Source of the DNA: Tachypleus tridentatus
Lineage: Eukaryota > Arthropoda > Merostomata > Xiphosura > Limulidae
Length of the DNA stretch: 64,000 nucleotides
Direction: 5' to 3'
Assembly (NCBI RefSeq): GCF_004210375.1
Contig: NC_134834.1
Span: 152,491,009 to 152,555,008 of the forward strand
Under the pieces are notes generated by a model. It made no database searches. It saw only the letters and a program-made list of their open reading frames with translations, and had not been told where the DNA came from. The translations under genes and the position numbers were made by a program. Below, piece after piece: positions 11,601-23,823 of the stretch. Numbering within the stretch: the first letter of the stretch is position 1; every line of letters begins with the position of its first letter.

Positions 11601-14600
11601 GTAATAAAATAACACACAACATTTAAAATACAAAAGTGATAAAGTGATAAAATAACACAACAACATTTAAAATACAAAAGTGATAAAAGTGGCCAAAAAT
11701 AACACAACAACATTTAAAATACAAAGTGATAAAATGTAATAAAATAACACAACAACATTTAAAATACAAAGTGATAAAAAATAACATAACAACATTTAAA
11801 ATACAAAGATAAAGTCAAAAAAATAACACAACAACATTTAAAATACAAAGTGATAAAGTATAAAAGTAAAATAACACAACAACATTTAAAATACAAAAAA
11901 GTGATGATAAGTAAAATAACACAACAACATTTAAAATACAAAGTGAAAGTGATAATAAAATAACACAACAACATTTAAAATACAAAGTGATAAAAAAAAA
12001 TAACACAACAACATTTAAAATACAAAGTGATAAAAAAAATAACACAGCAACATTTAAAATACAAAGTGATAAATAAAAAATAAACACAGCAACATTTAAA
12101 ATACAAAGTGATAAAAAAAAAAATAACACAACAACATTTAAAATACAAAGTGATAAAGTAATAAAATAACACAAGAACATTTAAAATACAAAAGTGATAA
12201 AAGTAATAAAATAACACAAGAACATTTAAAATACAAAGTGATAAAGTGGATAAAATAACACAAGAACATTTAAAATACAAAAGTGATAAATAATAAAAAT
12301 AACACAAGAACATTTAAAATACAAAAGTGATAAAAGTGGTAAAATAACACAACAACATTTAAAATACAAAGTGATAAAGTGGCCAAAGTAACACAACAAC
12401 ATTTAAAATACAAAGTGATAAAAAAAATAACACAACAACATTTAAAATACAAAGTGATAAAAAAATAACACAACAACATTTAAAATACAAAGTGATAAAA
12501 AAAATAACACAACAACATTTAAAATACAAAGTGATAAAGTGATAAAAAAATAACATAACACAACAACATTTAAAATACAAAAGTGATATTGTAGTAAAAT
12601 AACACAACAACATTTAAAATACAAAGTGATAAAGTGTAAAAAAGTAACACAACAACATTTAAAATACAAAGTGATAAAAAAAATAACACAACAACATTTA
12701 AAATAAAAGTGATAAAAAAGTAAAATAACACAGCAACATTTAAAATACAAAATGATAAAAAAATAACACAGCAACATTTAAAATACAAAGTGATAAAAAA
12801 AATAACACAGCAACATTTAAAATACAAAGTGTGATAAAAAATAACACAACAACATTTAAAATACAAAGTGAAAGTGATAAAAAAATAACACAGCAACATT
12901 TAAAATACAAAAGTGATAAAAGTATTAAAATAACACAAGAACATTTAAAATACAAAAGTGATAAAGTGGCCAAAATAACACAACAACATTTAAAATACAA
13001 AAGTGATAAAATTAGTAAAATAACACAAGAACATTTAAAATACAAAAGTGATAAAAGTAGTAAAATAACACAAGAACATTTAAAATACAAAGTGATGATA
13101 AAGTAAGTAAAATAACACAAGAACATTTAAAATACAAAAGTGATAAAGTGGCATAAAATAACACAACAACATTTAAAATACAAAGTGATAAAGTGTAAAA
13201 TAACACAACAACATTTAAAATACAAAGTGATAAAAAATAAAATAACACAACAACATTTAAAATACAAAGTGATAAAATTAAAAAATAACACAGCAACATT
13301 TAAAATACAAAAGTGATAAAGTGGCCAAAATAACACAACAACATTTAAAATACAAAAGTGATAAAGTGGTAAAATAACACAACAACATTTAAAATACAAA
13401 AATGATAAAGTGGTAATAAAATAACACAACAACATTTAAAATACAAAAAGTGATAAAAGTAGTAAAATAACACAACAACATTTAAAATACAAAAGTGATA
13501 AAGTAAAATAACACAACAACATTTAAAATACAAAGTGATAAAAAAATAAAATAACAACATTTAAAATATGATAAAAAATAACACAGCAAATTTTAAAATA
13601 AAGTGATAAAAAATAACACAGCAACATTTAAAATACAAAGTGATAAAAAATAACACAGCAACATTTAAAATACAAAGTGATAAAAAATAACACAGCAACA
13701 TTTAAAATACAAAAGTGATAAAAGTATTAAAATAACACAAGAACATTGAAATAAAACAAAGTGATAAAAAAAATAAAATAACACAAGAACATTTAAAATA
13801 CAAAAGTGATAAAGTGGTAAAATAACACAAGAACATTTAAAATACAAAAGTGATAAAATGGTAGTAAAATAACACAAGAACATTTAAAATAAAAAATTGA
13901 TAAAAGTACAAAATAACACAACAACATTTAAAATACAAAAGTGATAAATTAGTAAAATAACACAACAACATTTAAAATACAAAAGTGATAAAGTGATGTA
14001 AAATAACACAACAACATTTAAAATACAAAGTGATAAAGTGAATAAAATAACACAACAACATTTAAAATACAAAGTGATAAAGTAAAAAAATAACACAACA
14101 ACATTTAAAATACAAAGTGATAAAATTAGTAAAATAACACAACAACATTTAAAATACAAAAGTGATAAAAGTTAAAGTAACACAACAACATTTAAAATAC
14201 AAAGTGATAAAAAAAAATAACACAACAACATTTAAAATACAAAAGTGATAAAAAAAATAACACAACAACATTTAAAATACAAAAGTGATAAAAAAAAAAA
14301 TAACACAACAACATTTAAAATACAAAGTGATAAAAAAAATAACACAACAACATTTAAAATACAAAGTGATAAAAAAAATAACACAGCAACATTTAAAATA
14401 CAAAAGTGATAAAAAAATAACACAGCAACATTTAAAATACAAAGTGATAAAAAATAACACAGCAACATTTAAAATACAAAGTGATAAAAAATAACACAGC
14501 AACATTTAAAATACAAAGTGATAAAAAATAACACAGCAACATTTAAAATACAAAAAAGTGATAAAATTAGTAAAATAACACAAGAACATTTAAAATACAA

Positions 14601-17600
14601 AAGTGATAAAAAATAACACAGCAACATTTAAAATACAAAGTGATAAAAAATAACACAGCAACATTTAAAATTCAAAGGTGATAAAGTTAGTAAAATAACA
14701 CAACAACATTTAAAATACAAAAGTGATAAAATTAGTAAAATAACACAACAACATTTAAAATACAAAGTGATAAAAGTAGTAAAGTAACACAGCAACATTT
14801 AAAATACAAAGTGATAAAAAATAACACAACAACATTTAAAATACAAAGTGATAAAGTGGCCAAAGTAAAACAACAACATTTAAAATACAAAGTGATAAAA
14901 AAAATAACACAGCAACATTTAAAATACAAAGTGATAAAAAAAATAACACAGCAACATTTAAAATACAAAGTGATAAAAAAATAACACAGCAACATTTAAA
15001 ATACAAAAGTGATAAAGTGGCCAAAATAACACAAGAACATTTAAAATACAAAAGTGATAAAGTGGCCAAAATAACACAAGAACATTTAAAATACAAAAGT
15101 GATAAAGTAATAAAATAACACAACAACATTTAAAATATAAAAGTGATAAAGTATAAAAGTAAAACAACAACATTTAAAATACAAAAGTGATAAAATTGGT
15201 AAAATAAAACAACATTTAAAATACAAAGTGATAAAAAAATAACACAACAACATTTAAAATACAAAAAAGTGATAAAATTGGTAAAAATAACACAACAACA
15301 TTTAAAATACAAAAGTGATAAAGTAGTAAAATAACACAACAACATTTAAAATATAAAAAAGTGATAAAGTTAGTAAAATAACACAACAACATTTAAAATA
15401 CAAAGTGATAAAAGTGGCCAAAATAACACAACAACATTTAAAATACAAAGTGATAAAAGTATTAAAGTAACACAACAACATTTAAAATACAAAGTGATAA
15501 AGTATTAAAATAAAACAACATTTAAAATAAAATACAAAAGTGATAAAGTGGCCAAAATAACACAAGAACATTTAAAATACAAAAAAGTGATAAAGTAGTA
15601 AAATAACACAAGAACATTTAAAATACAAAAGTGATAAAGTGTAAAATAAAACAACAACATTTAAAATACAAAAAGTGATAAAGTAATAAAATAACACAAG
15701 AACATTGAAAATACAAAAGTGATAAAGTGGCCAAAGTAAAACAACAACATTTAAAATACAAAGTGATAAAGTGGCCAAAGTAAAACAACAACATTTAAAA
15801 TACAAAGTGATAAAAAAATAACACAACAACATTTAAAAATACAAAGTGATAAAAAAAAATAACACAGCAACATTTAAAATACAAAGTGATAAAAAAAATA
15901 ACACAGCAACATTTAAAATACAAAGTGATAAAAAAAATAACACAGCAACATTTAAAATACAAAGTGATAAAGTGGCTAAAGTAAAACAACAACATTTAAA
16001 ATACAAAGTGATTAAAAAAAATAACACAGCAACATTTAAAATACAAAGTGATAAAAAAATAACACAGCAACATTTAAAATACAAAGTGATAAAAAAAAAA
16101 ATAACACAACAACATTTAAAATACAAAGTGATAAAAAAAAATAACACAACAACATTTAAAATAACAAAGTGATAAAAAAATAACACAGCAACATTTAAAA
16201 TACAAAGTGATAAAAAAATAACACAGCAACATTTAAAATACAAAAGTGATAAAGTGGCTAAAATAACACAAGAACATTTAAAATACAAAAGTGATAAAAA
16301 ATAACACAGCAACATTTAAAATACAAAAGTGATAAAAAATAACACAGCAACATTTAAAATACAAAAGTGATAAAAAATAACACAGCAACATTTAAAATAC
16401 AAAAGTGATAAAGTGGCCAAAATAACACAACAACATTTAAAATACAAAATTGATAAAGTTATAAAATAACACAACAACATTTAAAATACAAAATTGATAA
16501 AATTAGTAAAATAACACAACAACATTTAAAATACAAAATTGATAAAAGTAATAAAATAACACAACAACATTTAAAATACAAAAGTGATAAAGTGGCCAAA
16601 GTAACACAACAACATTTAAAATACAAAAGTGATAAAGTGGCCAAAATAACACAACAACATTTAAAATACAAAGTGATAAAGTGGCCAAAGTAACACAACA
16701 ACATTTAAAATACAAAGTGATAAGTGTAGTAAAGTAACACAACAACATTTAAAATACAAAGTGATAAAGTGGCCAAAGTAACACAACAACATTTAAAATA
16801 GAAAGTGATAAAGTGTCCAAAGTAAAACAACAACATTTAAAATACAAAGTGATAAAAAAAATAACACAAGCAACATTTAAAATACAAAGTGATAAAAAAA
16901 TAACACAACAACATTTAAAATACAAAAGTGATAAAAATAACACAACAACATTTAAAATACAAAGTGATAAAAAAAATAACACAACAACATTTAAAATACA
17001 AAGTGATAAAAAAAAAAATAACACAACAACATTTAAAATACAAAGTGATAAAATAACACAACAACATTTAAAAAATAAAAAAGTGATAAAGTGGTAAAAT
17101 AACACAACAACATTTAAAATACAAAAGTGATAAAAGTAGTAAAATAACACAACAACATTTAAAAATACAAAGTGATAAAGTAGTAAAATAACACAACAAC
17201 ATTTAAAATACAAAGTGATAAAGTGGCCAAAATAACACAACAACATTTAAAATACAAAGTGATAAAGTGGCCAAAATAACACAAGAACATTTAAAATACA
17301 AAAGTGATAAAAGTGGTAAAATAACACAAGAACATTTAAAATACAAAAAGTGATAAAAGTGGCCAAAATAACACAAGAACATTTAAAATACAAAAAGTGA
17401 TAAAGTGGTAAAATAACACAAGAACATTTAAAATACAAAATTGATAAAGTAAAAAAATAACACAAGAACATTTAAAATACAAAAGTGATAAAGTGGTAAA
17501 ATAACACAACAACATTTAAAATACAAAGTGATAAAAAATAGCAACATTTAAAATACAAAAGTGATAAAGTGGTAAAATAACACAAGAACATTTAAAATAC

Positions 17601-20600
17601 AAAAGTGATAAAGTGGTAAAATAACACAAGAACATTTAAAATACAAAAAAGTGATAAAGTGGTAAAATAACACAAGAACATTTAAAATACAAAAGTGATA
17701 AAGTGGCCAAAATAACACAAGAACATTTAAAATACAAAAAAGTGATAAAATTAATAAAATAACACAACAACATTTAAAATACAAAAAGTGATAAAAATAA
17801 AAATAACACAACAACATTTAAAATACAAAAGTGATAAAGTAACAAAATAACACAACAACATTTAAAATACAAAAAAGTGATAAAAGTAATAAAATAACAC
17901 AACAACATTTAAAATAAAAAAAGTGATAAAATGTAGTAAAATAACACAACAACATTTAAAATACAAAAGTGATAAAAGTGTAAAATAACACAACAACATT
18001 TAAAATACAAAAAAGTGATAAAGTGGCCAAAATAACACAACAACATTTAAAATACAAAAGTGATAAAAGTGGCCAAAATAACACAACAACATTTAAAATA
18101 GAAAAGTGATAAAATAAAATAACACAACAACATTTAAAATACAAAAGTGATAAAGTGGCAAAAATAACACAACAACATTTAAAATACAAAAGTGATAAAA
18201 GTGGCAAAAAGTAACACAACAACATTTAAAATACAAAGTGATGATAAAAAAAAGTAAAACAACAACATTTAAAATACAAAGTGATAAAATGTAAAAAATA
18301 AAACAACAACATTTAAAATACAAAGTGATAAAGTAAAATTAAGTGTAAAGTAAAACAACAACATTTAAAATACAAAGTGATAAAAGTGGTTAAAAGTAAA
18401 ACAACAACATTTAAAATACAAAGTGATAAAAAAATAACACAACAACATTTAAAATACAAAGTGATAAAAAAAAAAAATAACACAACAACATTTAAAATAC
18501 AAAAGTGATAAAAAAAATAACACAACAACATTTAAAATACAAAGTGATAAAAAAATAACACAACAACATTTAAAATACAAAGTGATAAAAAAATAACACA
18601 GCAACATTTAAAATACAAAGTGATAAAAAAATAACACAGCAACATTTAAAATACAAAGTGATAAAAAAAATAACACAAGCAACATTTAAAATACAAAGTG
18701 ATAAAAAAATAACACAGCAACATTTAAAATACAAAGTGATAAAAAAAAATAACACAACAACATTTAAAATACAAAGTGATAAAGTGGCCAAAGTAACACA
18801 ACAACATTTAAAATACAAAGTGATAAAAAAAAAATAACACAGCAACATTTAAAATACAAAATGATAAAAAAATAACACAGCAACATTTAAAATACAAAGT
18901 GATAAAAATAAAAATAACACAAGAACATTTAAAATACAAAAGTGATAAAAAATAACACAGCAACATTTAAAATACAAAGTGATAAAAAATAACACAGCAA
19001 CATTTAAAATACAAAGGTGATAAAGTGGCCAAAATAAGACAACAACATTTAAAATACAAAAGTGATAAAGTGGCCAAAATAACACAAGAACATTTAAAAT
19101 ACAAAAGTGATAAAAAATAACACAGCAACATTTAAAATACAAAAGTGATAAAAAATAACACAACAACATTTAAAATACAAAGTGATAAAAAAAATAACAC
19201 AGCAACATTTAAAATACAAAGTGATAAAAAAATAACACAGCAACATTTAAAATACAAAGTGATAAAAAATAACACAGCAACATTTAAAATACAAAAGTGA
19301 TAAAGTGGCTAAAATAACACAACAACATTTAAAATACAAAGTGATAAAGTGGCTAAAATTACACAACATTTAAAATACAAAGTGATAAAGTAATAAAATA
19401 ACACAACAACATTTAAAATACAAAGTGAAATGATAAAGTGATAAAAAAATAACACAAGAACATTTAAAATACAAAAGTGATAAAAAATAACACAGCAACA
19501 TTTAAAATACAAAGTGATAAAAAAATAACACAGCAACATTTAAAATACAAAGTGATAAAAAATAACACAGCAACATTTAAAATACAAAGTGATAAAAAAT
19601 AACACAGCAACATTTAAAATACAAAGTGATAAAAAATAACACAGCAACATTTAAAATACAAAAAAGTGATAAAAAAATAACACAACAACATTTAAAATAC
19701 AAAAGTGATAAAGTGGTAAAATAACACAACAACATTTAAAATAATAAAAGTGATAAAATTAGTAAAATAACACAACAACATTTAAAATACAAAAGTGATA
19801 AAGTGTAAAATAACACAACAACATTTAAAATACAAAAAGTGATAAAGTGGTAAAATAACACAACAACATTTAAAATACAAAAGTGATAAAGTAATAAAAT
19901 AACACAACAACATTTAAAATACAAAAAAGTGATAAAGTGGTAAAATAACACAACAACATTTAAAATACAAAATTGATAAAATTAGTAAAATAACACAACA
20001 ACATTTAAAATACAAAAGTGATAAAGTGGTAAAATAACACAACAACATTTAAAATACAAAAAGTGATAAAGTGGCCAAAATAACACAAGAACATTTAAAA
20101 TACAAAAGTGATAAAGTGGAAAATAACACAACAACATTTAAAATAAAAAAAGTGATAAAGTGGCCAAAATAACACAACAACATTTAAAATACAAAAGTGA
20201 TAAAGTGGCCAAAATAACACAACAACATTTAAAATACAAAAGTGATAAAGTGGCCAAAATAACACAACATTTAAAATACAAAAAAGTGATAAAGTTAATA
20301 AAATAACACAACAACATTTAAAATACAAAAGTGATAAAGTGGTAAAATAACACAACAACATTTAAAATACAAAAGTGATAAAGTGGCCAAAATAACACAA
20401 CAACATTTAAAATACAAAAGTGATAAAGTGTAAAATAACACAACAACATTTAAAATATAAAAAGTGATAAAGTGGTAAAATAACACAACAACATTTAAAA
20501 TACAAAAAGTGATAAAGTGGTAAAATAACACAACAACATTTAAAATACAAAAGTGATAAAGTGGCCAAAATAACACAACAACATTTAAAATACAAAGTGA

Positions 20601-21080
20601 TAAAGTGGCCAAAATAACACAACAACATTTAAAATACAAAAGTGATAAAAAATAACACAGCAACATTTAAAATACAAAAGTGATAAAGTGGCTAAAATAA
20701 CACAACAACATTTAAAATACAAAAGTGATAAAGTGGCTAAAATAACACAACAACATTTAAAATACAAAAGTGATAAAGTGGCTAAAATAACACAACAACA
20801 TTTAAAATACAAAATTGATAAAGTGGCCAAAATAACACAACAACATTTAAAATACAAAATTGATAAAGTGGCTAAAATAACACAACAACATTTAAAATAC
20901 AAAATTGATAAAGTGGCCAAAATAACACAACAACATTTAAAATACAAAGTGATAAAAAATAACACAGCAACATTTAAAATACAAAAGTGATAAAGTGGCC
21001 AAAATAACACAACAACATTTAAAATACAAAAGTGATAGTGGCCAAAATAACACAACAACATTTAAAATACAAAGTGATAA
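8633..21080. repeat. 12.4-kb minisatellite array, ~34-45-bp units
   Basis: A near-continuous head-to-tail array. Each unit has a nearly invariant core, CAACATTTAAAATACAAA, then GTGATAAA, then a variable spacer, then AATAACACA. Spacers are short (an A-run) or long (GTGGCC, GTGGCT, GTAGTA, GTGGTA and similar), giving units of about 34-45 bp and roughly 300 units in all. The two bases before the core's CAAC/GAAC vary between units: ACAAC, GCAAC and AGAAC. A full-length unit is about 56% A, 18% T, 16% C and 11% G on the plus strand. At 20676-20945 six successive units keep an exact 45-bp period. The left edge is an inverted repeat (GTTATTTTG...CCAAAATAAC, 8633-8654). The many long ORFs on both strands across it are by-products of the repeat. 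Confidence 0.95.
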
Positions 21081-21271
21081 TACTTGAAACATGCATTTAT
21101 CAGAATTATGATAAACAGAAAAGCAATTAAAAGGATTAGAAATTTAAAGAAGGATGCATTTTCAAATATATGAAATATGCTGCTTGTATTGTTGAACATA
21201 TAATTTTCTATTTCGTCTTCACTGTTCCGATCTTCCTTCTCCATTGGCAGTTCCTTTTCGTATATTGTCAT
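21062..21271 (-). CDS. Small tail-anchored-like membrane protein, unknown family
   Basis: A 69-codon minus-strand ORF beginning MTIYEKELPMEKEDRNSEDE. Residues 1-40 are charged and acidic. Residues about 42-63 (FFKFLILLIAFLFIIILINA) are a clear membrane segment. The last residues (YYHFVF) and the stop codon are encoded by the first satellite unit, so the reading frame ends inside the repeat. A donor-like AA|GTATTA just after the membrane segment would instead make this the first exon of a type II membrane protein whose intron starts at the array. A paralogous, start-less copy lies at 22087-22275 with substitutions and about the same spacing (YEEELP, KEDKN, FENASLFKF). I do not recognise the family; it may be a relic. 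Confidence 0.4.
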   Translation of the reverse strand: MTIYEKELPMEKEDRNSEDEIENYMFNNTSSIFHIFENASFFKFLILLIAFLFIIILINACFKYYHFVF

Positions 21272-21836
21272 GTTGATTTTCTTCCAGGAGATAATAGTTT
21301 TGTGTTTGTCATCGCACGATAAATTTCTTCATATGAAGTTATGGTTTTTTTATGTTATGATATGTCTTTCTTATTTCGAGAATAATTCTTTGTTATCCTT
21401 GGCTTCATGAAATGTTTCAAGGGGTGTTATAGCTGAAGGTTTCTCTGTGATTTATGAGAATAATATCTTTAATATACAAATATGTTCAGTTTTAATACAA
21501 GCAAATTAGTTAAATAATGTTATATATAAAGACTAAAATTTTATAAAGGATGGTTACAAATAGTCCTTGAAAAAAATAGTACAATCGCAAAGAGAAACTA
21601 CCACATTCTGTAAAAAAAAACACGCATCAAATTAATGAAATAAGTACATGTGAAAGCTATTATAAAATATATCTTCAACTGCATCATCTCTAAAAAGTTA
21701 GTTTTGTACTGTTGAAATCATCTGGACTTTTCCACTTGAATGATTTAATCATATCCAGAAAAGCATCTGAACTATATTGCGTACAAATCAGTTAAATTAA
21801 CTACTGCACGAGCTACTAATAATTTATTCAACATCA
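21062..21836. repeat. Satellite-flank duplication, copy 1
   Basis: This flank is repeated at 22060-22549. Blocks 21062-21314 and 21596-21827 match it, including the stretch CACGCATC...TTAATGAAATAAGTACATGT and the block ending GCACGAGCTACTAATAATT. The 281 bp at 21315-21595 are absent from copy 2, probably by deletion there. Copy 1 then continues ATTCAACATC, matching 22787 onward, so copy 2 has about 240 extra bases at 22547-22786. Confidence 0.85.
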
Positions 21837-21975
21837 ACAGTAGGACATGATTGGATAGTTCATTCTTTAGTATAAATCATTAGATCTTCATATCTATGTG
21901 GGTGTGAAAGACCATTCACTTTGTGACGTTCTCCTACATTATATACAATTTTCGTGAACCTAAAATTTATTGGAA

Positions 21976-22086
21976 TAAAAAACACAACATATAAAATATA
22001 GTAATAACATGATGAAAATTACACAACATTTAAAACAGAAAGTGATTAAATGATAAAAATAACAACATTTAAAATACAAAACGATA
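21976..22086. repeat. Three-unit degenerate satellite mini-array
   Basis: About three imperfect units related to the big array (ACACAACATATAAAATAT, then TTACACAACATTTAAAACAG, then AACAACATTTAAAATACAAA) end in CGATAATACTTAAAACATGC. That junction corresponds exactly to the right edge of the large array, GTGATAATACTTGAAACATGC at 21074. It is the equivalent of the array in the duplicated locus. Confidence 0.85.
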
Positions 22087-22549
22087 ATACTTAAAACATG
22101 CATTTATTAGAATCATCACAAACATAAAAGCAATAAAAAAAAATTATAAATTTAAATAATGATGCATTTTCAAATAAACGATTTATGTTCCTTCTATTAT
22201 TTTCTCTTTCGTATTCAATGTTCTTGTCTTCCTTCAGCGTTGGTAGTTCCTCTTCGTATGTTGTTATGTTGAAATCTTTTCCACGAGATGACAGTGTTGT
22301 TTTGTCATCGAACTACCACGTTCTGTAAAAAAAACAAAAAAACACGCATCGAATTAATGAAATAAGTACATGTGAAAGCTATTATAAAAAATATCTTCAA
22401 CTGCATCATCTCTAAAAAGTTAGTTTTGTACTGTTGAAATCATCTAACCTTTTCCACTTGAATGATTTAATCATATCCAGAAAAGCATCTAAACTATATT
22501 GCGTACAAATCAGCTCAATTAACTACTGCACGAGCTACTAATAATTGTT
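22060..22549. repeat. Satellite-flank duplication, copy 2
   Basis: The second copy of the array-plus-flank unit lies about 1 kb from the first in the same orientation. Divergence is visible but modest, with long identical runs in the 22330-22540 part. It lacks the segment equivalent to 21315-21595. Confidence 0.85.
22087..22275 (-). pseudogene. Decayed second copy of the small membrane-protein ORF
   Basis: Read on the minus strand in the frame equivalent to 21062-21271, it gives TTYEEELPTLKEDKN, then ENNRRNINRLFENASLFKF and a hydrophobic stretch. The initiator ATG of copy 1 is ATA here. The membrane segment is interrupted by polar residues (YCFYVCDDSNK) and the frame ends at a TAA near 22095. 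It is either dead or an exon that starts elsewhere. Confidence 0.5.
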
Positions 22550-22565
22550 GGTGAAAATAAATGAG

Positions 22566-22729
22566 TTAAAGGTTTATTATAATGGAGAAGACAAGAACAC
22601 TTTTAACGATAGGATATTTGAAGATTATTAAATTTTCATTATTTTTGCACAGATCATTGGCCAACTTTACATCAATACTGATATATTTCTCACAATCATT
22701 TTTATTGAAGTTCCACGTTAGTCCCCCGG
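22566..22729 (-). CDS. Exon-like open frame, minus strand
   Basis: Downstream (minus strand) of the exon at 22840-22894, an AG at 22731-22730 opens a frame whose phase accepts that exon. It reads GGLTWNFNKNDCEKYISIDV, continues with KLANDLCKNNENL and IIFKYPIVKSVLVFS, and stops at 22566. Composition looks like protein, but I recognise no family, the polypyrimidine tract is weak, and the sequence does not resemble the expected continuation of a sulfotransferase. It lies inside the 240 bp that are extra in duplication copy 2. Confidence 0.25.
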
Positions 22730-22839
22730 CTTTTCATTTCAGAACAGATCAAAACAAGAATATGTATTGGTTCTTGTATGAAAATTTATTCAACATCTAC
22801 AGTTGGAAGGTATCGTATCATCCTTAGAAGAATGTTTAC

Positions 22840-22894
22840 CTGATAAACCAACTTTGTTATAAACCATGATAATGCGGTCTTGGTTACGAATTAC
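22840..22894 (-). CDS. Candidate exon with 2-O-sulfotransferase-like PAPS-loop motif
   Basis: On the minus strand an acceptor (AAATTAG|GTAATT) and a donor (TCAG|GTAAAC) bound 55 bases reading VIRNQDRIIMVYNKVGLS plus one base (phase 1). The hydrophobic strand followed by YN(K/R)VG resembles the 5'-phosphosulfate-binding strand-loop of heparan-sulfate and uronyl 2-O-sulfotransferases (HS2ST, UST, Drosophila pipe), where the loop is YNR-V-(P/G)-K. At the position of the catalytic lysine this sequence has leucine. Combined with the signal-anchor ORF upstream (23241-23570), a type II Golgi sulfotransferase-like gene or pseudogene is plausible. Eighteen residues are thin evidence. Confidence 0.35.
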
Positions 22895-23240
22895 CTAATT
22901 TAGTACGAATGAAGTTGAGTTATTCAGTATATCGATATATAATTAAAACGCTCAAACAATGATCAGTGTAATATATTTGAAAATCTTGTAAGTTAATATT
23001 TTTCAATTCAATGACAAAAATAGTGAAAGTTCATGCTATCACCAACGAAACTAACATTGACGTGTTATATAAATTACTTTGGTGAAATATATATAGGTAA
23101 ACTTAATGATAGTATCACTAAACTTTATGATTTATTCGCCTAAATACTTTTGTGAAACGCCGATTTCTAGTGTTAATTCCTCAAAGACATTTGTGTTCCA
23201 CTGGGGCCGGTACATATGTATATTATAACGGGACGCACAA

Positions 23241-23570
23241 TCAGACCAAACTGAAATCATGTGACAGGTAAAGAATATAATCATTATTGATTGTCAGGTT
23301 GGCTAAAACACTGCTGGTTCCTAATAGATTTAATATAGGAAGAATTGGTTTTTTACCTGTGTTGGTTAGTTTCCGTATGAAGACCCGCCATTGGGAATTA
23401 GACATCGGAGTATAAGTGTTGTTCTTTTCATCTAAATCATAGATTTTTCCTTTCGTTGAAGTATTTTTTTGAAATATAATGTTCTGGGTGTCTGTTTTAA
23501 TAACAACAAACAGACACACCAGAATAACTCCGAAAAAGATGTTAGTTTTGGAACAAACGTTTTTCAACAT
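23241..23570 (-). CDS. Type II membrane-protein N-terminus (signal anchor plus stem)
   Basis: A 109-codon minus-strand ORF starting MLKNVCSKTNIFFGVILVCL. A short basic cytoplasmic tail (residues 1-9) is followed by a single hydrophobic anchor (about 10-25), then a polar luminal stem with potential N-glycosylation sites (NTS near 37, NNT near 51). This is the architecture of a Golgi-resident enzyme's first exon. The next minus-strand exon candidate (22840-22894) carries a sulfotransferase-like motif. The exon probably ends before the ORF stop, but no donor gives an unambiguous phase match (AGT|GTTTTA near 23310 is the phase-0 option). It could also be a complete small protein or chance. Confidence 0.35.
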   Translation of the reverse strand: MLKNVCSKTNIFFGVILVCLFVVIKTDTQNIIFQKNTSTKGKIYDLDEKNNTYTPMSNSQWRVFIRKLTNTGKKPILPILNLLGTSSVLANLTINNDYILYLSHDFSLV

Positions 23571-23823
23571 GTCAAGTGTTTCTCTCTGGCTTTCGAACTA
23601 TTTCAAATTGAACTCATTCTGCACAAATCCGTTACTAACGGTTAATAAGAGAGTAATGTTGTAGGGTAGACAATATTTATTGCAATAATATGCTATGATA
23701 GTGCTTTCATATCTAAACAATATTAGTAAACTGATTTTACCAATTTCAAATAAGCGAACAGCAGTAACTTTGAATTTATTTAACTCTAGAAAATAAAACG
23801 ACCTATATATTAGAGATGTAACT

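Noticed and set aside
8688..21061. Dozens of ORFs of 65-209 codons across the array (Cys/Phe/Leu-rich on the minus strand, Lys/Gln/Thr-rich on the plus strand)
   Set aside because: They are direct translations of the tandem unit in several frames at once. Length depends only on runs of units that are multiples of three, with no start context or domain.
8633..21080. CRISPR-like arrangement of a constant core with variable spacers
   Set aside because: The genome is eukaryotic, the spacers are a handful of recurring short variants rather than unique sequences, and there are no cas genes.
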